The position numbers were made by a program, and so were the translations under genes. The notes under the pieces are model-generated. The model ran no database searches and had not been told where the DNA came from. It saw only the letters and a program-made list of their open reading frames with translations. Shown piece after piece: positions 35,988 to 46,163 of a DNA stretch of 64,000 nucleotides; position 1 is the stretch's first letter, and every line of letters begins with the position of its first letter. The stretch comes from Lutibacter maritimus (lineage in GTDB: Bacteria > Bacteroidota > Bacteroidia > Flavobacteriales > Flavobacteriaceae), in NCBI RefSeq assembly GCF_900116115.1, contig NZ_FOZP01000001.1, positions 264,071-328,070 of the forward strand. Reading direction: 5' to 3'.

Positions 35988-38453
35988 ATGAATAATAAGT
36001 TCAAATTTATTGAAAATCCTGGAGACCATATTTCGGATATAAAAGACTATTTATTTAGAATCTTATCTAATTGGAAATGGTTTTTAGTAACTATTCCAGT
36101 GGCGCTAGCCATTGCATATTATTTTAATATTTCAACTGAAAAAATATATGGATTAACCAATACCATTGAAGTTAAGGAAAAAAGCAATCCACTGTTTTCT
36201 TCTGGAACAAACATAGCATTTAATTGGGGAGGCGTAAGTGATAAAGTTGAATCTATCAGGAAAGCCTTAGTATCAAGATCTCATAATGAAAATGTTGTTA
36301 AAGAATTAGAATTTTACATTGATTATTTAAAAGAAGGGCGTTTTAGAAAGGAAGATGTTTATGGAATGACTCCTTTTAAAATTACGTTACAACCCAACCA
36401 ATATCAGTTATTAAATACGCTTATTAAAATTGATTTTATTGACAATACATCATTTCAATTGTCTGTGAATTTTGAGAATGAAAGAAAGTATAAATTAATT
36501 AATTATAAAGATCAATCTACCAAAAATTTTAAAAGTAATTCTTCACAATTTTCACAAACTTTTATAGTAGATGAATACATAAATTTACCTTTTTTAAAAG
36601 GACAGATTAGTGTACAACCAACTGAAGAAAGTTTAAAAGGAGCTTCATATTATATTCAATTTAATACGATTGACCAGGTTACAGGAAAATACCAAAATGT
36701 ACGCGCCAAAGGTTTGGCAGGAACGTCATTAATTGAACTTTCTTTAACCGGAACCAATAAAAATAGATTGGTTGATTTTTTAAACAAAACTGTTGAAGTT
36801 TTAGCGAAAGTTGAATTAGAACAAAAAACAAATTACGCCAGAAGCACCAAAGAATTTATTGACGCACAGTTTAAAAATACTTCGGATAGTTTAAAGTTAA
36901 TTGAAAATAATATTGAAGAGTTTAAACAAAAAAATTCAATTTATGATTTATCAGCGCAGGGTGGAGAAATATTTTCTCAAACTACGGGATTAGATAAAAT
37001 GCAAAAACAACTTTCAGATAGAATTGCCTATTTTAATAATTTAGAAAATTATATACAAACGCATAATAATTATGCTAAAATACCAGCGCCAGCAATTATT
37101 AATATAGAAGATGCCTCAATTGCTGGAATGGTTGGCAATTTAACTGAATTATCCATAAAAAAAGAAAAACTATCTAAAGAGGTAACCGCAAATCATCCTT
37201 CTTTAAAATTAGCAAATCAAGAAATTGAAACAGCCAGAAATGTTTTACTTGAAAATTTATCATCATTAAAAGAAGCAACAAAAGTTAGTTTAAACAATAG
37301 TTTAAGAAGGCTTAATTCTTATACGTATGAGTTAAATAAATTACCAAATAAAGAACAAAAGTTATTAAATTTTCAAAGAAAATATAGTTTAACAGAATCT
37401 AATTTTGTGTTTTTAATGCAAAAAAGATATGAAGCCGATATTGCAATTGCAGCTAGTGTTTCAGATATTTCTATGTTAGATTCAGCCAAAGATACCGGTC
37501 AAGGTTTTATTTTGCCAAGAGTATCTTTTAATTATATGATAGCGTTGTTATTAGGAATTATTTTGCCATTATTTGTAATAATTGCTAAAGAAATTTTAGA
37601 TAATAGAATTCATACAGCTGAAGATATTGAGCGAGTTTCTCCAATACCAATACTAGGCATTGTGGGTAGAAATACTGCTAAAAATAATTTGGCGGTGTTT
37701 TTAAAACCAAAATCTACAGTAGCTGAATCGTTTAGAGCATTAAGATCAAATATTCAGTTTTTATTTGTCAGAAAATCAAAAGATAAGTCAAAAACTGTTA
37801 TTGTAACCTCTTCTGTAAGTGGTGAAGGAAAAACATTTGTGTCTATTAATATGGCTACCGTTTTTGCTTTAGGCGGTAAAAAAACTGTTTTAGTTGGGTT
37901 GGATTTACGTAAGCCAAAAATATTTGGTGATTTTGAATTGACCAACGAAAAAGGAGTTGTGAACTTTTTAATAGATGAGGAAAATAAAGAAGCGATTATT
38001 CAAAATACAACTATCCCAAATTTAGATGTAATTACTTCAGGACCAGTTCCTCCAAACCCATCAGAATTATTAATTAGTTCAGCAACTGATGAATTAATAA
38101 ATTATTTAAAAGAAACGTATGATTATATAATTCTTGATACACCACCAATTGGATTGGTTAGTGATGCTATTGAATTATTAAAATATGCAGATTCTACAAT
38201 TTATGTTGTTAGACAAGGATATTCTCAAAAAGGGATGTTACGTATGATTAATGAAAAATATAAGAAGGAAGAAATTTCTAACATTAGCATTGTTTTAAAT
38301 GATTTTAAAATTAAAACAAAATATGGCTACGGATATGGCTATGGTTACGGATACGGTTACGGTTATGGCGGTTATGGAAAATATTCAAATGGATACCATG
38401 AAAATGAAAAACAATCATTTTTTAGCAAAATATTTAAGAAAAAGAAATTTTAA
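35988..38453 (+). CDS. Wzc-like polysaccharide co-polymerase with tyrosine autokinase
   Basis: 821 residues. N-terminal Wzz domain with helices at about 32-48 and 510-530, a coiled-coil region (about 280-470), and a BY-kinase with Walker A SSVSGEGKTF at about 605-614, Walker A' LVGLDLRKP and Walker B YIILDTPP. The C-terminal tail, normally a tyrosine cluster, is here a Tyr-Gly repeat (about 779-797) followed by a lysine-rich end. Autophosphorylation of the tail controls chain length in this family. No glycosyltransferases are nearby, so this pair acts on polymer made elsewhere. Confidence 0.93.
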   Translation: MNNKFKFIENPGDHISDIKDYLFRILSNWKWFLVTIPVALAIAYYFNISTEKIYGLTNTIEVKEKSNPLFSSGTNIAFNWGGVSDKVESIRKALVSRSHNENVVKELEFYIDYLKEGRFRKEDVYGMTPFKITLQPNQYQLLNTLIKIDFIDNTSFQLSVNFENERKYKLINYKDQSTKNFKSNSSQFSQTFIVDEYINLPFLKGQISVQPTEESLKGASYYIQFNTIDQVTGKYQNVRAKGLAGTSLIELSLTGTNKNRLVDFLNKTVEVLAKVELEQKTNYARSTKEFIDAQFKNTSDSLKLIENNIEEFKQKNSIYDLSAQGGEIFSQTTGLDKMQKQLSDRIAYFNNLENYIQTHNNYAKIPAPAIINIEDASIAGMVGNLTELSIKKEKLSKEVTANHPSLKLANQEIETARNVLLENLSSLKEATKVSLNNSLRRLNSYTYELNKLPNKEQKLLNFQRKYSLTESNFVFLMQKRYEADIAIAASVSDISMLDSAKDTGQGFILPRVSFNYMIALLLGIILPLFVIIAKEILDNRIHTAEDIERVSPIPILGIVGRNTAKNNLAVFLKPKSTVAESFRALRSNIQFLFVRKSKDKSKTVIVTSSVSGEGKTFVSINMATVFALGGKKTVLVGLDLRKPKIFGDFELTNEKGVVNFLIDEENKEAIIQNTTIPNLDVITSGPVPPNPSELLISSATDELINYLKETYDYIILDTPPIGLVSDAIELLKYADSTIYVVRQGYSQKGMLRMINEKYKKEEISNISIVLNDFKIKTKYGYGYGYGYGYGYGYGGYGKYSNGYHENEKQSFFSKIFKKKKF
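38322..38378 (+). repeat. Tyr-Gly coding repeat in the Wzc tail
   Basis: Nineteen consecutive TAY/GGN codons, giving nine tyrosines alternating with glycine in the last 43 residues of the kinase; two more tyrosines follow. Codon choice varies between TAT and TAC and among glycine codons, so the repeat is maintained at protein level rather than being a pure recent DNA slippage product. Confidence 0.9.
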
Positions 38454-39688
38454 ATTTCAACACCTTCTATAAATATTCTGTCAATATGGTTGTTACCAAA
38501 TGAATAAGGAATAAAATTATAATTTGGAATTTTTTTAGTCACTACAAAATTTGCTTTTTTCCCTCTGCAAATACTTCCATGAGTTTTTTCTAAACCCATT
38601 GCGTATGCACCATTAATTGTAGCTGCATTTATCGCTTCTTCAGGCGTCATTTTCATTTTTATACAAGCAGTAGCAACCACAAAATTCATATTTCCAGATG
38701 GAGTAGAACCTGGGTTATAGTCCGTAGCCAAAGCTAACGGTAAACCAGCATCAATCATTTTTCTTGCAGGCGTATATGGAATACTTAAAAAATAGGAGCA
38801 AGAGGGCAATGCAACGGGCATTGTATGGGTGTTTTTTAGGTACTCAATATCTTCGTCTCTCATTGCTTCTAAATGGTCTACAGAAAGGGCATTGTATTTA
38901 ACACCAGCTTGAATGCCACCAATTGCATTAAATTGATTTACATGAATTTTTGGTTGTAAACCATATCTTTTTCCGGCTTCTAATAATTGCTCGGTATCTT
39001 CAACAGAAAAATAGCCAGTTTCACAAAAAATATCTATAAACTCGGCTAAATTTTCTTTAGCAACAGTTGGTAAAATATTTTCAATTACAGCTGTTAAATA
39101 TTCATTCTTTCTATCTTTAAATTCAGTAGGTAGCGCGTGTGCCCCTAAAAATGTTGCTTTTATTGTAATGGGATAATTTTTATCTAACTTTTTTATTACC
39201 CTTAACATTTTTAACTCGGCATCTTTTGTTAAGCCGTAGCCAGATTTTATTTCAATAGCGCCAGTACCTAATTGCATTACTTCTTCTACACGTGTTGCGG
39301 CTTGCGCATATAAATCTTCTTCGCTAGTTTTTTGTAAAAGTTTTGCCGAATTTAAAATACCTCCACCTTTATTTGCAATTGCTTCATACGTAAGTCCGTG
39401 AATTCTATCAACAAATTCTTGAACTCTATTACCCGCGTAAACAATGTGTGTATGGCTATCACACCAAGTTGGTAATATCAATTTGCCCGTAACATCTATT
39501 ATGGAATTAAAATGGATATTATTAGGTAGATTATCCATAGTGCCAAAATCTGAAATAATATCATTTTCAACAATTAAAAAAGCGTTTTTTAATGTTGGGA
39601 GTTTACTCATTTCTTTACCTGACACATATTTTTTTGGTAAATCTTCAATTTGAATCAGTTCTTTTATGTTAATAAATGCAGTTTTCAT
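38450..39688 (-). CDS. hutI: Imidazolonepropionase
   Basis: 412 residues. Amidohydrolase fold: CDSHTHIVYAGNR near the N-terminus has the HxH zinc/iron ligands, EIKSGYGL, the GAHALP site, HVNQF and ATDYNPGS are typical HutI signatures. It hydrolyses imidazolone-5-propanoate to N-formiminoglutamate in histidine degradation. No hutH, hutU or hutG is nearby, so the pathway genes are scattered. Its 3' end overlaps wzc by four bases, convergent. Confidence 0.95.
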   Translation of the reverse strand: MKTAFINIKELIQIEDLPKKYVSGKEMSKLPTLKNAFLIVENDIISDFGTMDNLPNNIHFNSIIDVTGKLILPTWCDSHTHIVYAGNRVQEFVDRIHGLTYEAIANKGGGILNSAKLLQKTSEEDLYAQAATRVEEVMQLGTGAIEIKSGYGLTKDAELKMLRVIKKLDKNYPITIKATFLGAHALPTEFKDRKNEYLTAVIENILPTVAKENLAEFIDIFCETGYFSVEDTEQLLEAGKRYGLQPKIHVNQFNAIGGIQAGVKYNALSVDHLEAMRDEDIEYLKNTHTMPVALPSCSYFLSIPYTPARKMIDAGLPLALATDYNPGSTPSGNMNFVVATACIKMKMTPEEAINAATINGAYAMGLEKTHGSICRGKKANFVVTKKIPNYNFIPYSFGNNHIDRIFIEGVEI

Positions 39689-39709
39689 AATTTGAGGTAA
39701 AATTTAATT

Positions 39710-39717
39710 CAAATATA
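39710..39717 (-). promoter_or_regulatory. -7 element of hutI
   Basis: CAAATATA on the plus strand reads TATATTTG on the minus strand, 21 bases upstream of the hutI start at 39688. Confidence 0.6.
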
Positions 39718-39762
39718 CAGATAATTTATAGAGTATTTTATGCAGTTTTTTTTTTGAAAACG

Positions 39763-39774
39763 TGACAAATGTCA
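39763..39774. promoter_or_regulatory. Candidate FNR-type box, pta-ackA promoter
   Basis: TGACAAATGTCA, flanked to give the longer palindrome GTGACAAATGTCAC (39762-39775). Centre 39768.5, 57.5 bases from the end of the -7 element. That is 22 bases further than in the cco promoters, two helical turns, the class I activator position near -61 to -64. Confidence 0.65.
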
Positions 39775-39818
39775 CAAAAATTAATTAAAAAAAAAGTGGT
39801 AAACCAGTGAGTATAGAG

Positions 39819-39826
39819 TATCTTTG
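39819..39826 (+). promoter_or_regulatory. -7 element of pta-ackA
   Basis: TATCTTTG matches TAnnTTTG, 15 bases before the ATG at 39842. The longer in-frame start at 39824 lies inside it and is rejected. Confidence 0.65.
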
Positions 39827-39841
39827 CAAAAAATTTTAAGA

Positions 39842-41935
39842 ATGAACAAAGCTATATATATTGCAACAAGTGAAGCAAATAGTGGTAAATCAATTGTTGC
39901 TTTAGGACTCATGAGAATGCTGTTAGGTAAAACTGCAAAAGTTGGGTATTTTAGGCCAATAATTGATGGTCATAAAGGAGGGAAAAAAGACAATCATATT
40001 AACACAATTATATCGCATTTTGAATTAGATATAAACCCAAATGAAGCATTTGCATTTACCAGGGCAGAATTTATAAGCAAAAGAAACCAAGGTAAAGAAG
40101 GTGAAATATATGATACTATTATTGAAAAATATAAAGAAATAGAGGAGAAGAACGATTTTGTACTTGTAGAAGGTACAGATTTTTCAGGTGAAGGAACAGC
40201 AATTGAGTTAGATGCAAATATTTTAATTGCAAAAAATTTAGGAATTCCTGCTATTATAGTTTCAAGCGGAATTGGAAAAACTTTAGATGAATTTATTAAT
40301 GGTTTACATATTGCATACGATTCTTTTGCCGAAAAAGAAGTAAAAGTTTTAGCAGTAATTGCCAACAAAGTGCAAGAAAAAAATATTGAAATTGTTAGAG
40401 AAGGTGTTGAGAAGAATTTACCTAAAGATGTTTCTGTAAATGTAATTCCATTAATTCCATCATTACAAAATCCAACAATTAAAGAAATTGCAAAAGCTAT
40501 TGATGCAAAAGTAATTTTTGGTAAAGAATATTTAAATAATCAAACAACTACGTTTAAAGTTGGCGCAATGCAATTGCGTAATTATTTAACGCATTTAGAG
40601 CAAGATTGTTTAATTATAACTCCAGGTGATAGAGCCGATATAATTTTAGGAGCTTTACAAGCAAATATTTCATCTAATTATCCATCAATATCAGGAATTG
40701 TGTTAACAGGTGGAATTTTACCAGAAGAACCAATTGTAAAATTAATTGATGGTTTACAACATATTGTACCAATATTATCGGTTAATGAAGGAACTTTTGA
40801 TGTTGCCAATAAAATTGGAGCTGTACGTTCTCATATGTATGCAGAGAATAAAGAGAAAATTATTACCTCTTTAAACACATTTGATAAATATTGTGATGCT
40901 GATAAATTAACAGAGAAATTTGAAACATTTAAAAATAATGGAATTACACCTAGAATGTTTCAATACAATTTATTAAAAAGAGCAAAAACCAGCAGAAAAC
41001 ACATTGTATTACCTGAAGGAAATGATGATAGAATTATTGCTGCAGCAGTTCGTTTAATTCAAATGGATATTGTTGATATAACAATTTTAGGCGATAAAAA
41101 TAAAATTGAAGAAACCTTACTAAGACTTGGTTTAAAAATGGATTTTGATAAAGTTTCAATTATCAATCCACTAGATTCTAGTTATTATAATGATTTTGTA
41201 AACACTTTTTATGAATTAAGAAAAGCTAAAGGTGTAACAAAAGAAATTGCAGAAGATTTAATGAGCGATGTTTCGTACTTTGGAACAATGATGGTTTATA
41301 AAGGATTGGCAGACGGAATGGTTTCTGGTGCAGCGCACACAACGCAACATACTATAAAACCAGCATTGCAATTTGTAAAAACAAAACCAGGAGTTTCGGT
41401 AGTTTCATCGGTTTTCTTTATGTGTTTAGATGATAGAGTTTCTGTGTTTGGAGATTGTGCAATTAACCCAAATCCAACTGCAGAACAATTAGCAGAAATA
41501 GCAATTTCTTCAGCAGAATCAAGTATTAATTTTGGAATTGAACCAAAAATAGCAATGCTTTCATACTCATCGGGCGCATCTGGAAAAGGTGAAGATGTAG
41601 ATATTGTAAGAAAAGCTACAGAAATAGTAAAAGAAAAACGTCCAGATTTAAAAGTTGAAGGACCAATACAATATGATGCAGCAGTTGATCCTTCAGTAGG
41701 AAAAAGCAAAATGCCAAACTCGGAAGTTGCAGGGCAAGCTAACGTATTAATTTTCCCTGATTTAAATACAGGAAATAACACGTATAAAGCAGTGCAAAGA
41801 GAAACAGGAGCATTAGCAATTGGCCCAATGTTACAAGGTTTAAACAAGCCAGTAAACGATTTAAGTAGAGGCTGTACAATTGACGATATTTTTAACACAG
41901 TAATATTAACTGCAATACAAGCACAAGGTTTATAA
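39842..41935 (+). CDS. pta: Phosphate acetyltransferase (long, two-domain form)
   Basis: 697 residues from ATG 39842. N-terminal AAA_26/DRTGG regulatory part (IYIATSEANSGKSIVALGLM is a P-loop-like dethiobiotin-synthase-type motif; DRTGG domain about 215-330) and the C-terminal catalytic PTA domain (from about 370: KHIVLPEGNDDRI ... SYSSGASGKG ... VEGPIQYDAAVD). It converts acetyl-CoA and phosphate to acetyl phosphate. The stop codon shares one base with the ackA start. An FNR-type box precedes it. Confidence 0.95.
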   Translation: MNKAIYIATSEANSGKSIVALGLMRMLLGKTAKVGYFRPIIDGHKGGKKDNHINTIISHFELDINPNEAFAFTRAEFISKRNQGKEGEIYDTIIEKYKEIEEKNDFVLVEGTDFSGEGTAIELDANILIAKNLGIPAIIVSSGIGKTLDEFINGLHIAYDSFAEKEVKVLAVIANKVQEKNIEIVREGVEKNLPKDVSVNVIPLIPSLQNPTIKEIAKAIDAKVIFGKEYLNNQTTTFKVGAMQLRNYLTHLEQDCLIITPGDRADIILGALQANISSNYPSISGIVLTGGILPEEPIVKLIDGLQHIVPILSVNEGTFDVANKIGAVRSHMYAENKEKIITSLNTFDKYCDADKLTEKFETFKNNGITPRMFQYNLLKRAKTSRKHIVLPEGNDDRIIAAAVRLIQMDIVDITILGDKNKIEETLLRLGLKMDFDKVSIINPLDSSYYNDFVNTFYELRKAKGVTKEIAEDLMSDVSYFGTMMVYKGLADGMVSGAAHTTQHTIKPALQFVKTKPGVSVVSSVFFMCLDDRVSVFGDCAINPNPTAEQLAEIAISSAESSINFGIEPKIAMLSYSSGASGKGEDVDIVRKATEIVKEKRPDLKVEGPIQYDAAVDPSVGKSKMPNSEVAGQANVLIFPDLNTGNNTYKAVQRETGALAIGPMLQGLNKPVNDLSRGCTIDDIFNTVILTAIQAQGL

Positions 41936-43125
41936 TGAAAGTTTTAGTAATTAATTCAGGTAGTTCTTCCATTAAATATCAATTATTTAATATGCCTCAA
42001 GAAGAAGTAATTTGTTCAGGTTTAGTTGAAAGAATAGGATTGACTAACCCAGAAATACACTATAAGTCAAAAGATCATAAAATTGATAGAGTTTGTATGA
42101 TCACCAACCATAAAGAAGGTTTAGAGAAAGTTGTAAAATTGTTATTAGATGAAGAATCGGGTGTTATAAAATCTACTTCTGAAATTGCTGCTGTTGGTCA
42201 TAGAGTTGTGCACGGAGGAAGTGCGTTTTCTGATACTGTTGTAGTTAATGAAAATGTAAAAGCAAAAATTAAAGAATTATTTTCTTTAGCGCCACAACAT
42301 AACCCTGCTAATTATGAAGGAATTGTAGTTGCCGAAACAATATTTCCTGAAGCAACTCAAATAGCAGTTTTTGATACAGCTTTTCATCAAACTATGCCTG
42401 TTGAAGCTTATAAATATGCCATTCCAAACAAACTTTTAGAAGAACATAACATACGTAAATTTGGTTTTCACGGAACAAGTCATAAATATGTAGCAGAACA
42501 AGCACGTCTTCATTTAGGTGAAGAACAATCGCAAAAAATGATAACGATCCATTTAGGTGGCGGTTGTAGTATTACTGCTGTAAAAGATGGAAAAAGTGTA
42601 GACACATCTTTAGGATTTGGTCCAAATGAAGGATTAATAATGGGAAGTAGAAGTGGTGCTGTTGATAATTCAATTATTTTTTACTTGGTAAATAATTTAG
42701 GGTATAAGCTTGATGATGTAAACACAATGCTTCAAAAAGAAAGCGGTATGATTGGTTTAACAGGGTGTTTATCTGATTATAGAGATATTGAAGCAGAAGC
42801 CATAAAAGGCGATGAAAAATGCCAATTAGCTTTAGATATGAGTGCCTACAGAATTAAACATTATTTAGGTGGTTATATTGCCAATTTAAATGGTGTTGAT
42901 GCTATTGTATTTACTGCTGGAGTTGGAGAAAATTCAATAGTTTTAAGAAAAATGGTTTGTGATCATTTAGATTTCTTTGGAATTGAAATTGATGAAGTAA
43001 AGAATGATGTGAAAGCAAGAAAATTAACTGAAATTCATTCAGCAAACTCAAAAGTAAAAGTATTAATTATACCTACTAATGAAGAGTTAGAAATTGCAAA
43101 ACAATCTTTTCAATTATTAAGTTAA
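41935..43125 (+). CDS. ackA: Acetate kinase
   Basis: 396 residues. ASKHA fold: INSGSSSIKYQLF at the start, VGHRVVHGG, FDTAFH with the catalytic Asp, FGFHGTSHKYVA, HLGGGCSITAV and GENS. It converts acetyl phosphate plus ADP to acetate and ATP. Coupled to pta by an overlapping stop/start (TAATG), and ended by a strong hairpin. Together they give acetate overflow, a way to gain ATP when oxygen is short. Confidence 0.97.
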   Translation: MKVLVINSGSSSIKYQLFNMPQEEVICSGLVERIGLTNPEIHYKSKDHKIDRVCMITNHKEGLEKVVKLLLDEESGVIKSTSEIAAVGHRVVHGGSAFSDTVVVNENVKAKIKELFSLAPQHNPANYEGIVVAETIFPEATQIAVFDTAFHQTMPVEAYKYAIPNKLLEEHNIRKFGFHGTSHKYVAEQARLHLGEEQSQKMITIHLGGGCSITAVKDGKSVDTSLGFGPNEGLIMGSRSGAVDNSIIFYLVNNLGYKLDDVNTMLQKESGMIGLTGCLSDYRDIEAEAIKGDEKCQLALDMSAYRIKHYLGGYIANLNGVDAIVFTAGVGENSIVLRKMVCDHLDFFGIEIDEVKNDVKARKLTEIHSANSKVKVLIIPTNEELEIAKQSFQLLS

Positions 43126-43142
43126 TAACAAGATGTAATTAT

Positions 43143-43176
43143 AAAAAAAGCGTTGAATTTGTTCAACGCTTTTTTT
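43143..43176. terminator. Bidirectional terminator between ackA and fumC
   Basis: Arms AAAAAAAGCGTTGAA (43143-43157) and TTCAACGCTTTTTTT (43162-43176) between converging ackA and fumC. Confidence 0.92.
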
Positions 43177-43196
43177 ATTTCAAAGCCTTAAAATTT

Positions 43197-44594
43197 CTAT
43201 TTTAAAGAGCCAATCATATCCTCTGGTTTTACCCAAGCATCATATTCTTCGGCAGTTACATAACCTAACCGTATTGCTTCTTCTTTTAATGTTGTTCCGT
43301 TTTTATGTGCAGTATTTGCAATTTCAGCAGCTTTATAATACCCAATTTTAGGATTTAAAGCAGTTACTAACATTAATGAATTATTGAGTAATTCAGTTAT
43401 ACGCGAATAATTTGGCTGAATACCCGCAGCACAATGCTCATTAAAACTAGCACAAGCATCACCAATTAAACGAGCCGATTGTAAAAAATTTGAAGCCAGT
43501 AATGGTTTAAATACATTTAATTCATAATGACCTTGCGTACCTCCAACAGTAATTGCCACATCATTTCCCATCACCTGTGCACAAACCATTGTTAAAGCTT
43601 CAGACTGTGTTGGATTTACTTTACCAGGCATAATTGAACTTCCTGGTTCATTAGCCGGAATTATGAGTTCTCCAATTCCTGAACGCGGACCCGAAGCCAT
43701 CATTCTAATATCATTGGCAATTTTGTTTAATGAAACTGCCAACTGTTTTAATGCTCCGTGGCTTTCAACAATGGCATCGTGTGATGCTAATGCTTCAAAT
43801 TTATTTTCAGCAGTAATAAAAGGTAAACCGGTAAACTCGGCAATTTTTTTAGCAACTAAAACATCGTATCCTTTTGGAGTGTTTAATCCGGTACCTACAG
43901 CAGTTCCACCTAAAGCCAATTCAGCTAAATGTGGTAATGTGTTTTTTAAGGCTTTTAAACCGTGATTTAACTGCGATACATAACCAGAAAATTCTTGTCC
44001 CAAAGTTAAAGGAGTAGCATCCATTAAATGTGTTCTACCAATTTTTACAACAGTTGCAAATTCAATTGATTTTTTTTGAAGAGTATCTCTTAGTTTTTCA
44101 ATACCAGGAATAGTAACATCTATAAGCATTTTATAACAAGCAATATGCATTGCAGTAGGGAAGGTGTCGTTACTTGATTGCGATTTATTTACATCATCAT
44201 TAGCTTGTATTGTTGGTTCATCTTGTCCAATTATTTTTCCTGAAATTTCTTGTGCTCTATTTGCAATTACCTCATTTACATTCATATTGCTTTGTGTACC
44301 AGAGCCAGTTTGCCAAATAACTAAAGGAAATTCATCGTTTAATTTTCCAGCTAAAATTTCATCACACACAACAGCAATTAAATCTCTTTTTTCTTCAGAT
44401 AAAACGCCTAAATCATAGTTTGTGTGTGCTGCTGCTTTTTTTAAATAGGCAAAGCCATAAATTATTTCTAATGGCATAGATGCTGAATGCCCAATTTTAA
44501 AATTATTTCTGGAACGTTCTGTTTGTGCGCCCCAATAGTTGTTTGCAGGAACTTCCACTTTTCCCATAGTGTCTTTTTCAATTCTATATTTCAT
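43197..44594 (-). CDS. fumC: Class II fumarate hydratase
   Basis: 465 residues. The fumarase/aspartase signature [13 protein letters not shown], the [18 protein letters not shown] segment, and H-T-S loop THLMDATPL are clear. It is the oxygen-stable, iron-free enzyme that hydrates fumarate to malate. A second, non-homologous class I fumarase lies across the accessory island at 52349-53956. No -7 element was found upstream in the AT-rich gap. Confidence 0.96.
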   Translation of the reverse strand: MKYRIEKDTMGKVEVPANNYWGAQTERSRNNFKIGHSASMPLEIIYGFAYLKKAAAHTNYDLGVLSEEKRDLIAVVCDEILAGKLNDEFPLVIWQTGSGTQSNMNVNEVIANRAQEISGKIIGQDEPTIQANDDVNKSQSSNDTFPTAMHIACYKMLIDVTIPGIEKLRDTLQKKSIEFATVVKIGRTHLMDATPLTLGQEFSGYVSQLNHGLKALKNTLPHLAELALGGTAVGTGLNTPKGYDVLVAKKIAEFTGLPFITAENKFEALASHDAIVESHGALKQLAVSLNKIANDIRMMASGPRSGIGELIIPANEPGSSIMPGKVNPTQSEALTMVCAQVMGNDVAITVGGTQGHYELNVFKPLLASNFLQSARLIGDACASFNEHCAAGIQPNYSRITELLNNSLMLVTALNPKIGYYKAAEIANTAHKNGTTLKEEAIRLGYVTAEEYDAWVKPEDMIGSLK

Positions 44595-45387
44595 AAGTAA
44601 ACTATTTTGTTTTGTAAATTTTGAAATTTATATAATTCTTATGCCTTACACTAATTTAAGGGTTGTTTTTATATGTGTACTGGTTGAAATCTTTTTCAAA
44701 AAAAAGATACGTTATTAAAGCTAAATACGCAACCATCAATTTTTATAATATAAAAAACACGATATTTTTGTTTTACAAGTAGTTTTGATAGGTGTTTATT
44801 ACATTTATATTCGCATTTATTGCATATGCAGGTAATACAAAAAATAGCAAAAATTTTAATTATTAATTAATTTAATAAAAACAATAAATAAAAACTTAGT
44901 TGTTTGTAGATAACAATACTTTTAAAAATACATACGGAACAACTTTGTTATTTATACGTATAAACTTTGTAAAAGATACAATTAAGTCTTGTTAAAGATA
45001 GGTAGCTTACTTGTTAACTTAGTACAATACTTTATAAGATAATGTACATAAAATCATTAAATAATGTAGATAAAATAGGTGAAAAATGTACTTAATTTAC
45101 AAAGTACTTAAAAACCCTTATAAATAAAGAGTTGTAGAAACTTACTCAAATATACAAAAAAGAGCCTATAAAAGCTGTTAACTACCTGTAAACTTACTAA
45201 CAATTTGCAGTTTTTTTTTAAGTGAAATTGTATGTTTTCAAGTTTTTAGTATATTTAAACAGTTAATAAATTGCGACTACTATAAAAATAGTGCAAACTA
45301 ATAAAATGTACAAAGCCTGCGTTTATCTGCAAATCCATGAAAATAAATGTGCTGCTTTACATAGATATAATGAGTTGTTAATAATTT
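44595..45387. other. Noncoding AT-rich gap at the left end of the accessory island
   Basis: 793 bases without a convincing gene. A lone TAnnTTTG match (TATTTTTG, 44763-44770, plus strand) has no gene after it for 600 bases. The last 90 bases end in ATATAATGAGTTGTTAA (45365-45381), whose reverse complement resembles the beginnings of the intergenic repeats further right (AACAAyTCAT), so it may be the left boundary of the cassette series. Confidence 0.4.
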
Positions 45388-46008
45388 ATGAAAAACATAA
45401 TTCAAACTACCTTTTCGATATTTATCTTTCTTGTGATTTGTAATTCTTATGGACAAAAAAATTACAAATTTGACAAAATAGTGAATAATACATTTTCGAC
45501 TAAATATATTCCGAATCAAAAACATACTAACCTTTTTAATACCGAAGATGATTCGTATCATATGCAAATTTATTATAGTAATGATTCTTTGGTGTCTAGA
45601 ATATTCGATACTAAAGAAAATATAGTTCATTATTTTTATATAGATAAAGCAGATTCACTGAAATTAAAGTTTATTAAAACTAAAAGTTTAAAGAAATTTG
45701 TTAAGGATTATAAATTTGAATTTTCAGAAATAAAGGAGAACAAGGGTTCCAAAGAAGTTATATTTAAAATTTTAAATAACAGAGATAAAAGAATTGCCAA
45801 GTATAAATTAAAAATAAAGGAAACTGAAAAAAAATTATTCTCGATTTTTAAACTTTCCTCATTAGAAACACTATTATTTACAGAGATTATTCCTTCAAAA
45901 AACTTCCTTATTTTAAAAGCAAAAGGAATAAATACAAATGGAAAATTTGTCGAATATAAACTTGATTCTATTGAAGATATAAATTTGAACGTTGAGCTAC
46001 CTGAATAA
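45388..46008 (+). CDS. Secreted hypothetical protein
   Basis: 206 residues. A signal peptide (MKNIIQTTFSIFIFLVICNS, cleavage after YGQ) leads into a lysine-rich mature domain with no family I recognise. The ATG follows the boundary-like sequence at 45365-45381 by six bases, and no -7 element is visible. It is the first gene of the island, a probable cassette; a decayed IS3 element follows within 50 bases. Confidence 0.6.
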   Translation: MKNIIQTTFSIFIFLVICNSYGQKNYKFDKIVNNTFSTKYIPNQKHTNLFNTEDDSYHMQIYYSNDSLVSRIFDTKENIVHYFYIDKADSLKLKFIKTKSLKKFVKDYKFEFSEIKENKGSKEVIFKILNNRDKRIAKYKLKIKETEKKLFSIFKLSSLETLLFTEIIPSKNFLILKAKGINTNGKFVEYKLDSIEDINLNVELPE

Positions 46009-46163
46009 AAAACTATTTATAGCAATGACTAAAGTAATTGCTTGTTTGTATTATACTGAAATAGGTTGACCATTTTTAATGGTTATTTCGTTTTTTATTT
46101 ATCCAGTTAAGCCATTTTTTTAGCCTTTGAGTGGCAAAAAATGATTGAACTTAAAGTTCGGTC

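Noticed and set aside
41296-41898. 200-codon open frame on the minus strand inside pta
   Set aside because: It is antisense to a strongly conserved catalytic domain, has no promoter, and its composition follows from the codon bias of pta.
44763-44770. Lone TATTTTTG promoter-like match in the 793-base gap
   Set aside because: No gene or structured RNA follows; at eight bases such matches are expected by chance in AT-rich DNA.
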